Counted from the stretch's first letter, positions 24,656-33,796 are shown. The stretch is 36,299 nt of DNA from Tardiphaga sp. (GCF_028290785.1 NZ_JAQGJD010000259.1:1-36299); one strand, 5' to 3'. Numbers and translations are program-made. Notes: a model not told the origin generated them from the sequence alone.

Positions 24656-25563
24656 ACGCGCTCGCTCCCGCGTTCGGCGAGCAGGCCCGTCGGCCGCCAG
24701 GTGATCAGCACGATGATCAGTACGAAGGCGAACACGTTCTTGTAGTCGCTCATGGACGGCATCGCCGCAACCACCAGGGTCTGCAGGCCGGCGAACAGGT
24801 AGCCGCCGATGATGGCGCCCCAGATATTGCCGAGTCCGCCGACGATCGCCGCTGTGAAGCCGATCACAGCCAGCAGAAGGCCCATGCCGTAATTGATCTC
24901 GCTGTAGTAGAGGCCGTAGATCGTGCCAGCGAAACCCGCCGTCAGCGATCCCAGCGCAAAGGTCAGCGGAATCACGCGCGCAAAGTTGATGCCCATGGTG
25001 CGGGCGGTCTCGACATCCTCGGCGACCGCGCGCATGGCGAGGCCGAACTTGGTGCGATTGATGATCCAGTAGACCACACCGATCGAGGCGACGCCGGCGA
25101 CGATCAGGATCAGCGCATCAAACCGGAAGAACGACCGGCCGAGGCTGAAGCCGCCCGCCGGCAGCAACTCCGGGAAGCGCTGCGGATTGGTCCCGTTCGG
25201 GAAAAACAGCCGGATCGCCTCGCGCAGCAGCGTGCCGACCATCATGGTCATCAGCAGCATGTTGAGCGGCGGCGCGTTGCGCAGCGGCATGATCAGGAAG
25301 TGCGAAATCCCCGCGCCCACCACCGCGGTCAGGATCATCGCCGCGATGAAGGCGGCGATGAACTGCACATAGACGGGCATGCCGAGCGCACTGGTCGCCC
25401 AGACGGCCACAAGCGCCGCAAAGGCACCCACGGTGAGCACATCGCCATGGGAGAACTTGATGACGTTCATCACGCCGAAAAAGATTGTGAATCCCATGGC
25501 CACGAGACCGTAGATCGTCCCCTGCATCATGCCGTTCAGCAGGTGTTGACCAATCGTGCCCAT
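24652..25563 (-). CDS. Liv-type ABC transporter permease, LivH-like
   Basis: A 303-residue permease with about eight hydrophobic segments. The N-terminal LLNGMMQGTIYGLVAMGFTIFFGVMNVIKFSHGD and the C-terminal AIVGGLGNIWGAIIGGYLFAG are typical of LivH. MRAVAEDVETARTMGINFARV is the cytoplasmic loop that contacts the ATPases. It starts 27 bases downstream of the binding-protein gene stop. Confidence 0.9.
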   Translation of the reverse strand: MGTIGQHLLNGMMQGTIYGLVAMGFTIFFGVMNVIKFSHGDVLTVGAFAALVAVWATSALGMPVYVQFIAAFIAAMILTAVVGAGISHFLIMPLRNAPPLNMLLMTMMVGTLLREAIRLFFPNGTNPQRFPELLPAGGFSLGRSFFRFDALILIVAGVASIGVVYWIINRTKFGLAMRAVAEDVETARTMGINFARVIPLTFALGSLTAGFAGTIYGLYYSEINYGMGLLLAVIGFTAAIVGGLGNIWGAIIGGYLFAGLQTLVVAAMPSMSDYKNVFAFVLIIVLITWRPTGLLAERGSERV

Positions 25564-25590
25564 GAGATCGTCTTTCCGGCGTTGGCGTGG

Positions 25591-26775
25591 TTACGGCAGG
25601 TTCTTGAGCTTGCGCTTGCCGGCGGCGTACTCACTATCTTCCCACACCGTCCACTTGCCGTCCTGCACGACATATTTCGTGGTGAGCGGCGTGATGTTCT
25701 GGCCGTGATCGTCGAAGGTGATCGGGCCGACGATGGACGGCACGTCCTTCACATCGCCGAGTGCCGCCGTGACCTTCGCGCGGTCCGGGCCGGCCTTCTC
25801 GATCGTGTCTATCACCAGCTTGGTGGCGATGTAGGCGAACGGACCATAGGCTTCCGGCGGCTCGGTGTAACCGGCGGCTTTGTAGGAGTCGGTGAACATC
25901 TTGCCGCCCGGCATCTTGGAGATCGGCGGGCTGTCGAAGAAGGTCACGGTGCCTTCCGCCAGTTCAGGGCCGGCCGCGTTGATGAAGGCATCACCCATGA
26001 TGCCGGAATTGCCTTCGAACTGCGCGGTGATGCCGAATTTGGCCATCTGGGTGCGCAGGCGGGCGCCGAGCGGGGTCAGGCCACCGAAGTAGATCACTTC
26101 GGGGTTCAGTTCCTTGATCTTGGTGAGCTCGGCCGAGAGGTCCTGCTGGTCCGGAGGCACGGCGAAGGTGCCAAGGATCTCGTTGCCGTTCTCTTTGGTG
26201 AACTCGGTGAAATACTTGTTCATCGACTTGCCGTAGTCGGTGGAGTCGGCGAAGGAGACGAACTTCTTGTAGCCACGCTCCTTCATGAAGGCGGCGCCGA
26301 CACGATTCTGGCCGATCAGGATGCCGCTGACGCGGTGCACTTCCGGATACTTGTTGGCATAGGTAATTTCCGGCAACACGGCCGCCCAGACCACCATCGG
26401 CAGCTTGAAGCGGTTGAAGATATCGACGGTCGCGATGGCGGTGGCCGAGCAGTAATGCGGGATGGCGGCAACGATGGAGCGATCCGACGCGATCTTGGTC
26501 ACCACCTGAACGCCGATATTCGGCTTGCACTCGTCATCGAGTACGACCAGTTCGTATTCGTATTTGGTCTTCGGGTCGGCATTCATGGTTTTCACGGCCA
26601 ATTCGGCCGAGTTGCGGCCGCCGATCCCGTGGGGAGACAGCGCGCCGGTGAGCGGGCCGACAAAGGCGATCTTCACCTTGTCCTTGGCCAGAGCGGCATC
26701 GAGGCTGCCGAAAGCGAGCGGCAAAACGGTAAACGTAGCCAGGGCGGCAAAAGTCCGCTTCGTCATCGTCACCAT
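25591..26775 (-). CDS. Liv-type ABC transporter substrate-binding protein
   Basis: A 394-residue periplasmic-binding-fold type I protein (Peripla_BP_6). It has a signal peptide of about 30 residues (MVTMTKRTF then a hydrophobic core, cleavage near ALA-KDK). The mature protein starts KVKIAFVGPLTGALSPHGIGGRNSAELAVKTMN, the family pattern. I prefer the ATG at 26773-26775, preceded by GGAG with six-base spacing, over an upstream TTG. It is the first gene of the minus-strand transporter operon, divergent from the sarcosine genes. Homologues bind branched-chain amino acids, amides or urea. The ligand here is not readable from sequence, and a choline-breakdown intermediate is favoured only by context. 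Confidence 0.88.
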   Translation of the reverse strand: MVTMTKRTFAALATFTVLPLAFGSLDAALAKDKVKIAFVGPLTGALSPHGIGGRNSAELAVKTMNADPKTKYEYELVVLDDECKPNIGVQVVTKIASDRSIVAAIPHYCSATAIATVDIFNRFKLPMVVWAAVLPEITYANKYPEVHRVSGILIGQNRVGAAFMKERGYKKFVSFADSTDYGKSMNKYFTEFTKENGNEILGTFAVPPDQQDLSAELTKIKELNPEVIYFGGLTPLGARLRTQMAKFGITAQFEGNSGIMGDAFINAAGPELAEGTVTFFDSPPISKMPGGKMFTDSYKAAGYTEPPEAYGPFAYIATKLVIDTIEKAGPDRAKVTAALGDVKDVPSIVGPITFDDHGQNITPLTTKYVVQDGKWTVWEDSEYAAGKRKLKNLP

Positions 26776-27069
26776 GCTGATCTCCAAAATGATCGAAGAA
26801 AGTTATCCGGAACATCAACGCTAGGCGGTCTGCGAAATCCGGAGCTAGCACGCATGGACGCTCGGACTTGGATGAATGCGCCATTACGGGGCGCTTGGGG
26901 CATCGGGACGGGGATGCCCGGCGCTCCCGTTCCAGCGCCATGGCGCAAATGTCCTATCGGCCCGGCGATACCGGCCACACACTCCGCCACGCTGGAGTCC
27001 AGCGCCAGTCTGTGCGCATAGCCGTCAGCGATATGCAAGTCGCGACACCGGCACCGAAAGGAAACATCC
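26776..27069. promoter_or_regulatory. Divergent control region between transporter and sarcosine operons
   Basis: This 294-base spacer must hold the promoters of both operons. It contains a perfect 12-base palindrome GCGCCATGGCGC (26935-26946) and an inverted repeat GGCATC (26899-26904) / GATGCC (26913-26918), either of which could be regulator sites. The right edge has the ribosome-binding site AAAGGAAACATCC for the first plus-strand gene. I see no convincing -35/-10 or -24/-12 pair and no glycine-riboswitch architecture. Confidence 0.5.
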
Positions 27070-28041
27070 ATGGCCACCCTGCACGAAACTTCCGTCGTCA
27101 TCGACGGGCTGATCATTTCCGATTTCGGGCGTCCGGTCTTCGAGGATATGCGCAAGGGTGGCCTGACCGCCGCCAACTGCACCTGCTGCGTATGGGAAGG
27201 CTTCACCGACACCATGCGCAACGTGATGCGCTGGAAGAAGATGTTTCAGGACAACGGCGACATCCTGAAACAGGTTTATACCACCGCGGACATCCTCAAG
27301 GCCAAGGAAGAAGGCAAGACCGGCATCATCCTGGGTTGGCAAAATCTGAGCGGCATTGAGGACCAGATCGGCTATCTCGGCCTGTTCAAGGAGCTGGGCG
27401 TCGGCGTCATGCAGATCGCCTACAACACCCAGAACCTCGTCGGCACCGGCTGCTACGAGAAGGACGGCGGCTTGTCGGGCTTCGGCCACGACGTGATCGC
27501 TGAGATGAACCGGCTCGGCATCCTGTGCGACCTCTCCCATGTCGGTGCCAAGACCAGCGAAGACGTGATCCTGGCCTCCAAGCAACGCGTCGCCTATTCG
27601 CACTGCCTGCCAGCCGGACTCAAGGATCATCCGCGCAACAAGAGCGACGAGCAGCTTAAGTTCATCGTCGACCACGGCGGCTTCGTCGGCGTCACCATGT
27701 TCCCGCCGTTCCTCAAGCGCGGCCCGGCCGCCAATGTCGACGATTACGTCGAGGCCATCGAATATGTCGTCAACGTCTGCGGCGAGGAAAACGTCGGTAT
27801 CGGCACCGACTTTACGCAGGGCTACGGCCAGGAATTCTTCGACTGGATCACCCATGACAAGGGCAACGGCCGCCGCCTCACCAATTTCGGCGATGTCATC
27901 AATCCGGAAGGCCTGCGCACCATCGGCGAATGGCCGAACCTGACCGCGGCGATGGAAAAGCGCGGCTGGAAGGCCGCCCGAATCGAGGCGGTCATCGGCA
28001 AGAACTGGTTCAACCTGCTGCGCACGGTCTGGGGAGCCTGA
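27070..28041 (+). CDS. M19 renal-dipeptidase-family protein with altered metal site
   Basis: A 323-residue amidohydrolase-fold protein of the membrane-dipeptidase (M19) family. It closely resembles, in memory, the dipeptidase-like gene of Pseudomonas choline-degradation clusters (PA5396 type). The second-half ligands are kept: His157 (CDLSHVGAKTSED), His178 (AYSHCLPAGLKDHPRN) and Asp247 (GIGTDFTQG). The N-terminal HxD expected in DGHxD is absent (VIDGLIISDFG, residues 10-20), and the bridging Glu is replaced by Gln91 (LGWQNLSG). It therefore may not be an ordinary binuclear zinc dipeptidase. It has no signal peptide. As the first gene of the operon, 2 bases before the DUF5943-type gene, it probably acts on a methylated amino compound. 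The reaction is unknown. Confidence 0.82.
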   Translation: MATLHETSVVIDGLIISDFGRPVFEDMRKGGLTAANCTCCVWEGFTDTMRNVMRWKKMFQDNGDILKQVYTTADILKAKEEGKTGIILGWQNLSGIEDQIGYLGLFKELGVGVMQIAYNTQNLVGTGCYEKDGGLSGFGHDVIAEMNRLGILCDLSHVGAKTSEDVILASKQRVAYSHCLPAGLKDHPRNKSDEQLKFIVDHGGFVGVTMFPPFLKRGPAANVDDYVEAIEYVVNVCGEENVGIGTDFTQGYGQEFFDWITHDKGNGRRLTNFGDVINPEGLRTIGEWPNLTAAMEKRGWKAARIEAVIGKNWFNLLRTVWGA

Positions 28042-28043
28042 TC

Positions 28044-28571
28044 ATGGGCAAGCCGCAGATCGATATCCATGTCGACGACGCCACCGGCCGCTGGTCGGTC
28101 GACGCACTGCCGATGATCCTGGTGCCGCAGCACTTTTACCTCAACAATCATTACGCCATCGAGGCCGCCGTCGGCCCCGAAAAAATGGAGGCGATCCTGC
28201 GGCCCGCGGGGCATCGCTCGGCCTATTTCTGGTGCGAGAAGGAAGCCGCCCATCACGGCATGAGCGGCATCGAGGTGTTCCACCATTACATGCGGCGCAT
28301 CACCCAGCGCGGCTGGGGCCAGTTCGACGTACTCGATGTCAACCCGGAGGCCGGCACCGCCCGGGTGCGGCTGCGCAACTCTGCCATGGTCGACGAAGCG
28401 CATCGCAACAGCGGCCGCAAGGTTTGCTACATGTTCGCGTCCTGGCTTGAAGGATCGCTCGAATATGTCGCCGCCAGTGCCGGCCGCAAGCAGGTGCTGA
28501 AGGCGCGCGAGGTGTACTGCCAGGCCGAAGGAACCCACGATCACTGCCTGTTCGAGGTCAACCCCGTCTAG
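28044..28571 (+). CDS. DUF5943 / V4R-like small-molecule-binding protein
   Basis: A 175-residue cytoplasmic protein. It follows the M19-family gene by two bases, the pairing seen in Pseudomonas (PA5396-PA5397 type). The fold appears related to V4R (4-vinyl-reductase) domains: the end VYCQAEGTHDHCLFEVNP, with Cys159 and Cys168, matches the C...G...C-x-F-x-V pattern of that superfamily. The middle has FWCEKEAAHHGMSG and GRKVCYMFASWLEGSLEYV. V4R domains bind small hydrophobic molecules in sensors and in assembly factors. No DNA-binding region is present. Its task could be ligand binding, flavin-enzyme assembly or a scaffold for the oxidase. No function is established to my knowledge. Confidence 0.75.
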   Translation: MGKPQIDIHVDDATGRWSVDALPMILVPQHFYLNNHYAIEAAVGPEKMEAILRPAGHRSAYFWCEKEAAHHGMSGIEVFHHYMRRITQRGWGQFDVLDVNPEAGTARVRLRNSAMVDEAHRNSGRKVCYMFASWLEGSLEYVAASAGRKQVLKAREVYCQAEGTHDHCLFEVNPV

Positions 28572-28667
28572 ACCGGCATGTCGCTTTTGTCCCAACCGTG
28601 CGGCTTTCGCGTGCTCGCCTTGCGCGTGCAGCATGCGCAGCATGGCCCTTCAATCTGAAAGCCGCCA

Positions 28668-29918
28668 ATGCAACGCTATTCCGCCTTTTCCTTGTTTCGC
28701 AAAGCCCTCGGCGGTCATGCCGACTGGCAGCGCCAGTGGCGCTCGCCGGAGCCGAAGGCGGAATACGACGTCATCATTGTCGGTGGCGGCGGCCATGGCC
28801 TCGCCGCGGCGCACTATCTGGCCAAGGAGCACGGCATTACCAATGTCGCCGTGCTCGAAAAGGGGTGGATCGGCGGCGGCAATACCGGCCGCAACACCAC
28901 CATCATCCGCTCGAATTACCTGTTCGACGAGAGCGCCGCGCTCTACGAGCATGCGCTGAAGCTGTGGGAGGGCCTGTCGCAGGACCTCAATTACAATGTG
29001 ATGTATTCGCCGCGCGGTGTCCTGATGCTGGCGCACAACATTCACGACATCCAGAGCTTCAAACGCCACGTCCATGCCAACCGCCTCAACGGCATCGACA
29101 ACGAATGGTTGAGCGCGGAAGAATGCAAGGAGTTCTGTCCGCCGCTCAATATCGGCGCGATGCGCTATCCCATTCTCGGCGGCGCCCTGCAGCGCCGCGG
29201 CGGCACCGCGCGCCATGATGCGGTGGCCTGGGGCTACGCCCGCGCCGCGGACGCACGCGGCGTCGACATCATCGAGAACTGCGAGGTCACCGCCATTCGC
29301 CGCGGCGTCAACGGCGCGGTCGAGGGCGTCGAGACTTCACGAGGCTTCATCCGCGCGAAGAAGGTCGGCGTCTCAGCCGCCGGCCATACCAGCGTAATCA
29401 TGGACATGGCCGGCGTCCGCATGCCGCTGGAGAGCTATCCGCTGCAGGCGCTGGTGTCCGAGCCGGTCAAGCCGGCCTTTCCCTGTGTCGTTATGTCCAA
29501 TACCATCCATGCCTATATCTCGCAGTCTGACAAGGGTGAGATGGTGATCGGCGCCGGCACTGACGCCTACACCTCCTATTCGCAGAGAGGCGCGCTGCAC
29601 ATCGCCAGCCACACGCTGGATGCGATTTGTGAGCTGGTGCCGATGTTCCGGCGCCTGCGCATGCTCCGAAACTGGGGCGGCATCGTGGACGTGACCCCGG
29701 ACCGCTCGCCGATTATCGCCAAGACCCCCGTGCCCGGCCTGTATGTGAATTGTGGCTGGGGCACTGGCGGCTTCAAGGCAACACCAGGCTCCGGCAACGT
29801 GTTCGCCTGGACCATTGCCAAAGACGAGCCGCACAAGATCAACGCGCCCTTCACCATCGAGCGCTTCCGCGACGGCATCCTCATCGACGAGGCCGCCGCG
29901 GCCGCCGTCGCCCATTAA
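28668..29918 (+). CDS. soxB: Heterotetrameric sarcosine oxidase, beta subunit
   Basis: A 416-residue flavoprotein of the DAO fold, with nucleotide-binding GGGGHG (39-44) and the signature [24 protein letters not shown] (62-85) almost as in characterised SoxB. His183 in [11 protein letters not shown] is the position of the covalent FMN-histidine. The C-terminal [16 protein letters not shown] closes the FAD site. This subunit oxidises sarcosine to glycine with H2O2 formation, working with SoxA, SoxD and SoxG in the cytoplasm. It starts 97 bases after the DUF5943-type gene. soxD follows 17 bases later. All expected motifs are intact. Confidence 0.93.
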   Translation: MQRYSAFSLFRKALGGHADWQRQWRSPEPKAEYDVIIVGGGGHGLAAAHYLAKEHGITNVAVLEKGWIGGGNTGRNTTIIRSNYLFDESAALYEHALKLWEGLSQDLNYNVMYSPRGVLMLAHNIHDIQSFKRHVHANRLNGIDNEWLSAEECKEFCPPLNIGAMRYPILGGALQRRGGTARHDAVAWGYARAADARGVDIIENCEVTAIRRGVNGAVEGVETSRGFIRAKKVGVSAAGHTSVIMDMAGVRMPLESYPLQALVSEPVKPAFPCVVMSNTIHAYISQSDKGEMVIGAGTDAYTSYSQRGALHIASHTLDAICELVPMFRRLRMLRNWGGIVDVTPDRSPIIAKTPVPGLYVNCGWGTGGFKATPGSGNVFAWTIAKDEPHKINAPFTIERFRDGILIDEAAAAAVAH

Positions 29919-29935
29919 GCGCAGGACAAGCGATC

Positions 29936-30238
29936 ATGTTGCTCATCACCTGTCCGCATTGCGGCCCGCGCGCCGAGCTTGAATTCGCTTATGCCGGCGA
30001 GGCGCATATTGCGCGACCAACTGATCCGATGGCGCTCGATGACGAATCCTGGGCGAGGTTCCTGTATCACCGCGCCAATCCGAAGGGCCTCCACGCCGAA
30101 CGCTGGCGGCATCTCCATGGCTGCGCACAGTTCTTCAACGTCGTGCGCGACACCGTCAGCGATAGCATCGTGACCACCTACCCCGCAGGCCAGCCGCGCC
30201 CTGCCCTGCCCGGCGACGACAAGGGGGCCACGCGATGA
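29936..30238 (+). CDS. soxD: Heterotetrameric sarcosine oxidase, delta subunit
   Basis: A 100-residue zinc protein. The four zinc ligands of SoxD are at exactly the known positions: Cys6 and Cys9 (ITCPHCG), His59 and Cys63 (RHLHGCAQFF). The rest (DESWARFLYHRANPKGLHAERW) is strongly conserved. The subunit caps the complex near the folate site. Its stop overlaps the soxA start by 4 bases (30235-30238), implying coupled translation and matched stoichiometry. Confidence 0.93.
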   Translation: MLLITCPHCGPRAELEFAYAGEAHIARPTDPMALDDESWARFLYHRANPKGLHAERWRHLHGCAQFFNVVRDTVSDSIVTTYPAGQPRPALPGDDKGATR

Positions 30239-33237
30239 GCGGCTTTCGTCATTCCACTGCTGGCCGTGTCGATCGCAACAAGCCGGTACGCTTCAGCTTC
30301 GACGGCAAGACCTATCAGGGCTTTGCCGGCGACACGCTGGCCTCGGCACTGCTGGCCAATGGCGTACATCTCGTCGGACGTTCGTTCAAATATCATCGTC
30401 CGCGCGGCATCGTCACCGCGGGCTCCGACGAGCCGAATGCCCTGGTCGGCATCGGCGCCGATGAGGCGCATTACGCTCCGAACATGCGGGCGACCCAGGT
30501 CGAGATCTATGACGGGCTCGTCGCCGAAAGCCAGAACCGCTGGCCGTCGCTGGGCTTCGACGTCGGCGCCGTGAACGAAACCTTTGCACCGTTTCTCAGC
30601 GCGGGCTTCTACTACAAGACCTTCATGTGGCCGCCAAAGGCCTGGGCGAAGCTCTACGAACCGCTGATCCGCCGCGCCGCCGGCCTCGGCCGTGCGCCGA
30701 CGCAAGCCGATGCCGATCGCTACACCCAGGTCTATGCCCATTGCGACGTGCTTGTCGTGGGCAGCGGCCCGGCCGGGCTGGCAGCGGCACTGGCCGCGGC
30801 CACCACCGGCGGCAAGGTCTTCGTCTGCGATGAGCAGTCCGAGATGGGCGGCTCGCTGCTGGCCGAAACCACCGCCACGATCGACGGCCTTTCGGCCCGC
30901 GACTGGGTCGCCAGAGCGCTGGCCGATCTCGCGGCACGTCCCAATGTCACGCTGATGCCGCGCACCACCGCCTTCGGCTGGTACCCGCATAATTTCCTCG
31001 GCCTGTGCGAACGCATCACCGACCACATGGCGAAAGCCGATCCGAAGCTGCCGCGCGAGCGGTTGTGGCAGATCCGTGCGAAAGAAGTCGTGCTCGCCAC
31101 AGGCGCACTGGAACGGCCGCTGGTGTTTCCGGACAATGACCGCCCCGGCGTGATGATGGCGGAAGCCGCGCGCATCTATGCCAACCGCTTCGGCGTGAAG
31201 CCCGGCGACAAGGCCGTGATCTTCACCGCCTGCGACAGCGCCTATCGCGCCGCGCTCGATCTCATGGCCGCGGGCGTCGCCATCGCCACCATCGCCGACC
31301 TGCGCGCCGCGCCGTGCGGCCCGTGGATCGACCGTGTTCGCTCCGCCGGTATTGCCATCCGCGCGGGAACGGTGGTGACCGGCACCACGGGCCGCTTGCG
31401 CATCGACTCCGTCAGTCTCGCCACCGTCGGTATCGATGGAAACCCCGGTTCTTCAGAGAACATCGCCTGCGACCTGCTGCTGATGTCCGGCGGTTTCACG
31501 CCGAGCGTTCACCTGTTCTCGCAGTCGCGCGGCAAGCTCGTCTATGACGAGGCGCTGCAGGCCTATCTGCCGGGCATCTCCGTCGAGCGCGAACGGTCCG
31601 CCGGCGCGTGCCGCGGGATCTACGATCTCGACAAGGTGCTCAGCAACGGTGCTGCCAGCGGAACCGGCGCGGCCAAGGCCGCGGGCTTCGCCGCCGCGGA
31701 TACGATCACTTTCTCCACAACGGCCGACAGCGTCGGCACCGATGGATTCATCGGCGTGACACCGTTTGGCGGCCCTTCGTCGAAGGCCCGTGCCTGGATC
31801 GACTTCCAGAATGACGTCACCGCCAAGGACGTCAGGCTCGCGATCCGCGAGGGCTTCCGCTCCATCGAGCATGTCAAGCGCTACACCACCACGGGCATGG
31901 CCACTGACCAGGGCAAGACCTCCAACATGAATGCGCTCGGTCTGGTCTCCGAGACGCTGAAGGTGCCGGTGCCGCAGGTCGGCCTCACCACCTTCCGCCC
32001 GCCCTATACGCCCACCACCTTCGGCATCTTCGCAGGCCAATCGCGCGGCGACATGTTCGATCCCCTGCGCAAGACGCCGATCCACGATTGGGCCGCAGAG
32101 CAAGGCGCGGCCTTCGAGGACATCAGCCTGTGGAAGCGCGCGCACTATTTCCCGAAGCGGGGTGAAGACATCCATGCGGCGGTCGCGCGCGAATGCAAGG
32201 CGACGCGCGGGGCGGTCGGCATCTTCGATGCCTCGACCCTCGGCAAGATCGAGGTGGTCGGCAAGGACGCCGCCGAATTCATGAACCGCATGTACACCAA
32301 TGCGTGGACCAAGCTCGAGCCGGGCCGGCTGCGCTACGGCGTGATGCTGCGCGAGGACGGGTTTGTGATGGACGACGGCGTGGTCGGCCGCATGGCGACA
32401 GACCGCTTCCACATCACCACCACCACCGGCGGTGCGCCTCGCGTCCTCAGCATGATGGAAGACTATCTGCAGACCGAGTGGCCGGGCCTTGACGTCTGGC
32501 TGACGTCGACGACGGAGGAGTGGGCCGTCATCGCGGTGCAGGGACCGCTCGCGCGCAAGGTCCTCGAGCCGCTGGTAGAGGGCATCGATCTTTCCCGCGA
32601 GGCCATGCCGCATATGAGCGTTCGCGAAGGACGGATCTGCGGCGTCCCGACTCGCCTGTTCCGTGTGTCGTTCACTGGTGAGCTTGGCTTCGAGGTGAAC
32701 GTTCCGGCGGGCTACGGCCGCGCGGTGTGGGAGGCGATTTTTGCCGCGGGCCAGCCACACGGGATGACGCCTTACGGAACCGAGACCATGCATGTGCTGC
32801 GCGCCGAAAAGGGCTTCATCATCGTCGGGCAGGAAACCGACGGCACGGTGACGCCGGACGATGCCGGGCTCGGCTGGGCGATCGGCAAGGCCAAGAAGGA
32901 CTTCGTCGGCAAACGCTCGCTGGCACGGCCGGCGATGACCGCAAGCGATCGCAAGCAACTGGTGGGACTGCTCACCGTCGATTCCAAAACCGTGCTGGAG
33001 GAAGGCGCCCAGATCGTCGCCGATCCCGCGCAACCGATTCCGATGACCATGATCGGCCATGTCACCTCGTCCTATTGGAGCGCGACGCTGGATCGCTCCA
33101 TCGCGCTGGCGCTGGTGCGTGGCGGACGCGCGCGGGTCGGCACACGCCTGTCGGTGCCGATGCCTTCAGGGCCGATCACCGTCGAGGTGGTCGAGCCGAT
33201 CTTCTATGATGCGAAGGGAGCCCGGCTCGATGCCTGA
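30235..33237 (+). CDS. soxA: Heterotetrameric sarcosine oxidase, alpha subunit
   Basis: A 1000-residue protein. Residues 1-110 form the N-terminal ferredoxin-like domain (FDGKTYQGFAGDTLASALLANG, FKYHRPRGI). About 165-500 is a nucleotide-binding disulfide-oxidoreductase-like domain with GSGPAG at 176-181 that binds NAD+. The last ~400 residues are a GcvT-like aminomethyltransferase domain (GIFDASTLGKIEVVGKDAAEFMNRMY, then GELGFEVNVPAGYG) that transfers the oxidised methyl group to tetrahydrofolate, making 5,10-methylene-THF. Length and domain order are those of the family. It overlaps soxD by 4 bases and soxG by 8. Confidence 0.94.
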   Translation: MSGFRHSTAGRVDRNKPVRFSFDGKTYQGFAGDTLASALLANGVHLVGRSFKYHRPRGIVTAGSDEPNALVGIGADEAHYAPNMRATQVEIYDGLVAESQNRWPSLGFDVGAVNETFAPFLSAGFYYKTFMWPPKAWAKLYEPLIRRAAGLGRAPTQADADRYTQVYAHCDVLVVGSGPAGLAAALAAATTGGKVFVCDEQSEMGGSLLAETTATIDGLSARDWVARALADLAARPNVTLMPRTTAFGWYPHNFLGLCERITDHMAKADPKLPRERLWQIRAKEVVLATGALERPLVFPDNDRPGVMMAEAARIYANRFGVKPGDKAVIFTACDSAYRAALDLMAAGVAIATIADLRAAPCGPWIDRVRSAGIAIRAGTVVTGTTGRLRIDSVSLATVGIDGNPGSSENIACDLLLMSGGFTPSVHLFSQSRGKLVYDEALQAYLPGISVERERSAGACRGIYDLDKVLSNGAASGTGAAKAAGFAAADTITFSTTADSVGTDGFIGVTPFGGPSSKARAWIDFQNDVTAKDVRLAIREGFRSIEHVKRYTTTGMATDQGKTSNMNALGLVSETLKVPVPQVGLTTFRPPYTPTTFGIFAGQSRGDMFDPLRKTPIHDWAAEQGAAFEDISLWKRAHYFPKRGEDIHAAVARECKATRGAVGIFDASTLGKIEVVGKDAAEFMNRMYTNAWTKLEPGRLRYGVMLREDGFVMDDGVVGRMATDRFHITTTTGGAPRVLSMMEDYLQTEWPGLDVWLTSTTEEWAVIAVQGPLARKVLEPLVEGIDLSREAMPHMSVREGRICGVPTRLFRVSFTGELGFEVNVPAGYGRAVWEAIFAAGQPHGMTPYGTETMHVLRAEKGFIIVGQETDGTVTPDDAGLGWAIGKAKKDFVGKRSLARPAMTASDRKQLVGLLTVDSKTVLEEGAQIVADPAQPIPMTMIGHVTSSYWSATLDRSIALALVRGGRARVGTRLSVPMPSGPITVEVVEPIFYDAKGARLDA

Positions 33238-33796
33238 TCTCATTCAACGCCAAGGCGCGCTCGATAGGTTCGCCGCCGCCCCGCGCAACATCCCGGCGGC
33301 GGCGCTGTCGGTGCTTCCCGACTCGGCCAGGCTGTCATTTCGCGGCCGCCCCTCGGCCATCGACGCCGCAGGCGCCGCCTTCGGCGTGGCCCTTCCACGC
33401 GATGCCTGTCGCTTTGCTGTCAAGCGCGGTCGCACCGCCTTCTGGCTCGGCCCCGACGAATGGCTGCTGCAAAGCGAGGGGGAAGACCCCGCGACGTTGT
33501 TTGCAGATATGAGCGGGAAACTCGCGGGTCAATCATGTTCGCTGGTCGATGTCAGCCATCGCTCGCAGGCTTTCGCCCTATCGGGTCCGCAGGCCGCCTA
33601 CGTTCTGAACCATGGCTGCCCGCTCGATCTGTCGCTCGCAACCTTTCCGGTCGGCATGTGCACGCGCACCATCTATGCCAAGGCCACGATCATGTTGTCG
33701 CGCCCCGCCTCCGATATCTTCCATATCGACGCCTGGCGGTCCTTTGCGCCTTACGTCTGGCAACTGCTTGACGAAGCCCGCAGTGAACTGGCCTGA
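33230..33796 (+). CDS. soxG: Heterotetrameric sarcosine oxidase, gamma subunit
   Basis: A 188-residue protein related to the N-terminal half of GcvT. It includes FWLGPDEWLLQSEG (about 81-94), VDVSHRSQAFALSGPQAAYVLNHGCPLDL and FHIDAWRSFAPYVWQLLDEA, all typical of SoxG. It completes the SoxBDAG heterotetramer. The start at 33230 lies inside the soxA end (8-base overlap). The serine dehydratase gene follows 25 bases later. No oddity is seen. Confidence 0.92.
   Translation: MPDLIQRQGALDRFAAAPRNIPAAALSVLPDSARLSFRGRPSAIDAAGAAFGVALPRDACRFAVKRGRTAFWLGPDEWLLQSEGEDPATLFADMSGKLAGQSCSLVDVSHRSQAFALSGPQAAYVLNHGCPLDLSLATFPVGMCTRTIYAKATIMLSRPASDIFHIDAWRSFAPYVWQLLDEARSELA

Noticed and set aside
26776..26787. 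TTG start giving four extra residues to the Liv-type binding protein
   Set aside because: The TTG lies over the GGAG ribosome-binding site of the ATG at 26773-26775, which is the better start.
24460..27021. An 853-codon open frame on the plus strand antisense to the Liv-type transporter genes
   Set aside because: It mirrors well-recognised genes on the minus strand, and its composition (His, Arg, Asp and Gly rich, no motifs) is the usual product of reading high-GC codons in a shadow frame.
26788..27069. Glycine riboswitch before the sarcosine operon
   Set aside because: Glycine-producing operons can carry one, but I see no tandem aptamer cores or linker here, and the GC-rich palindromes do not match.
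31453..33060. A 535-codon open frame antisense to soxA
   Set aside because: soxA is certain on the plus strand. The antisense frame is a compositional artefact without a ribosome-binding site or domain.
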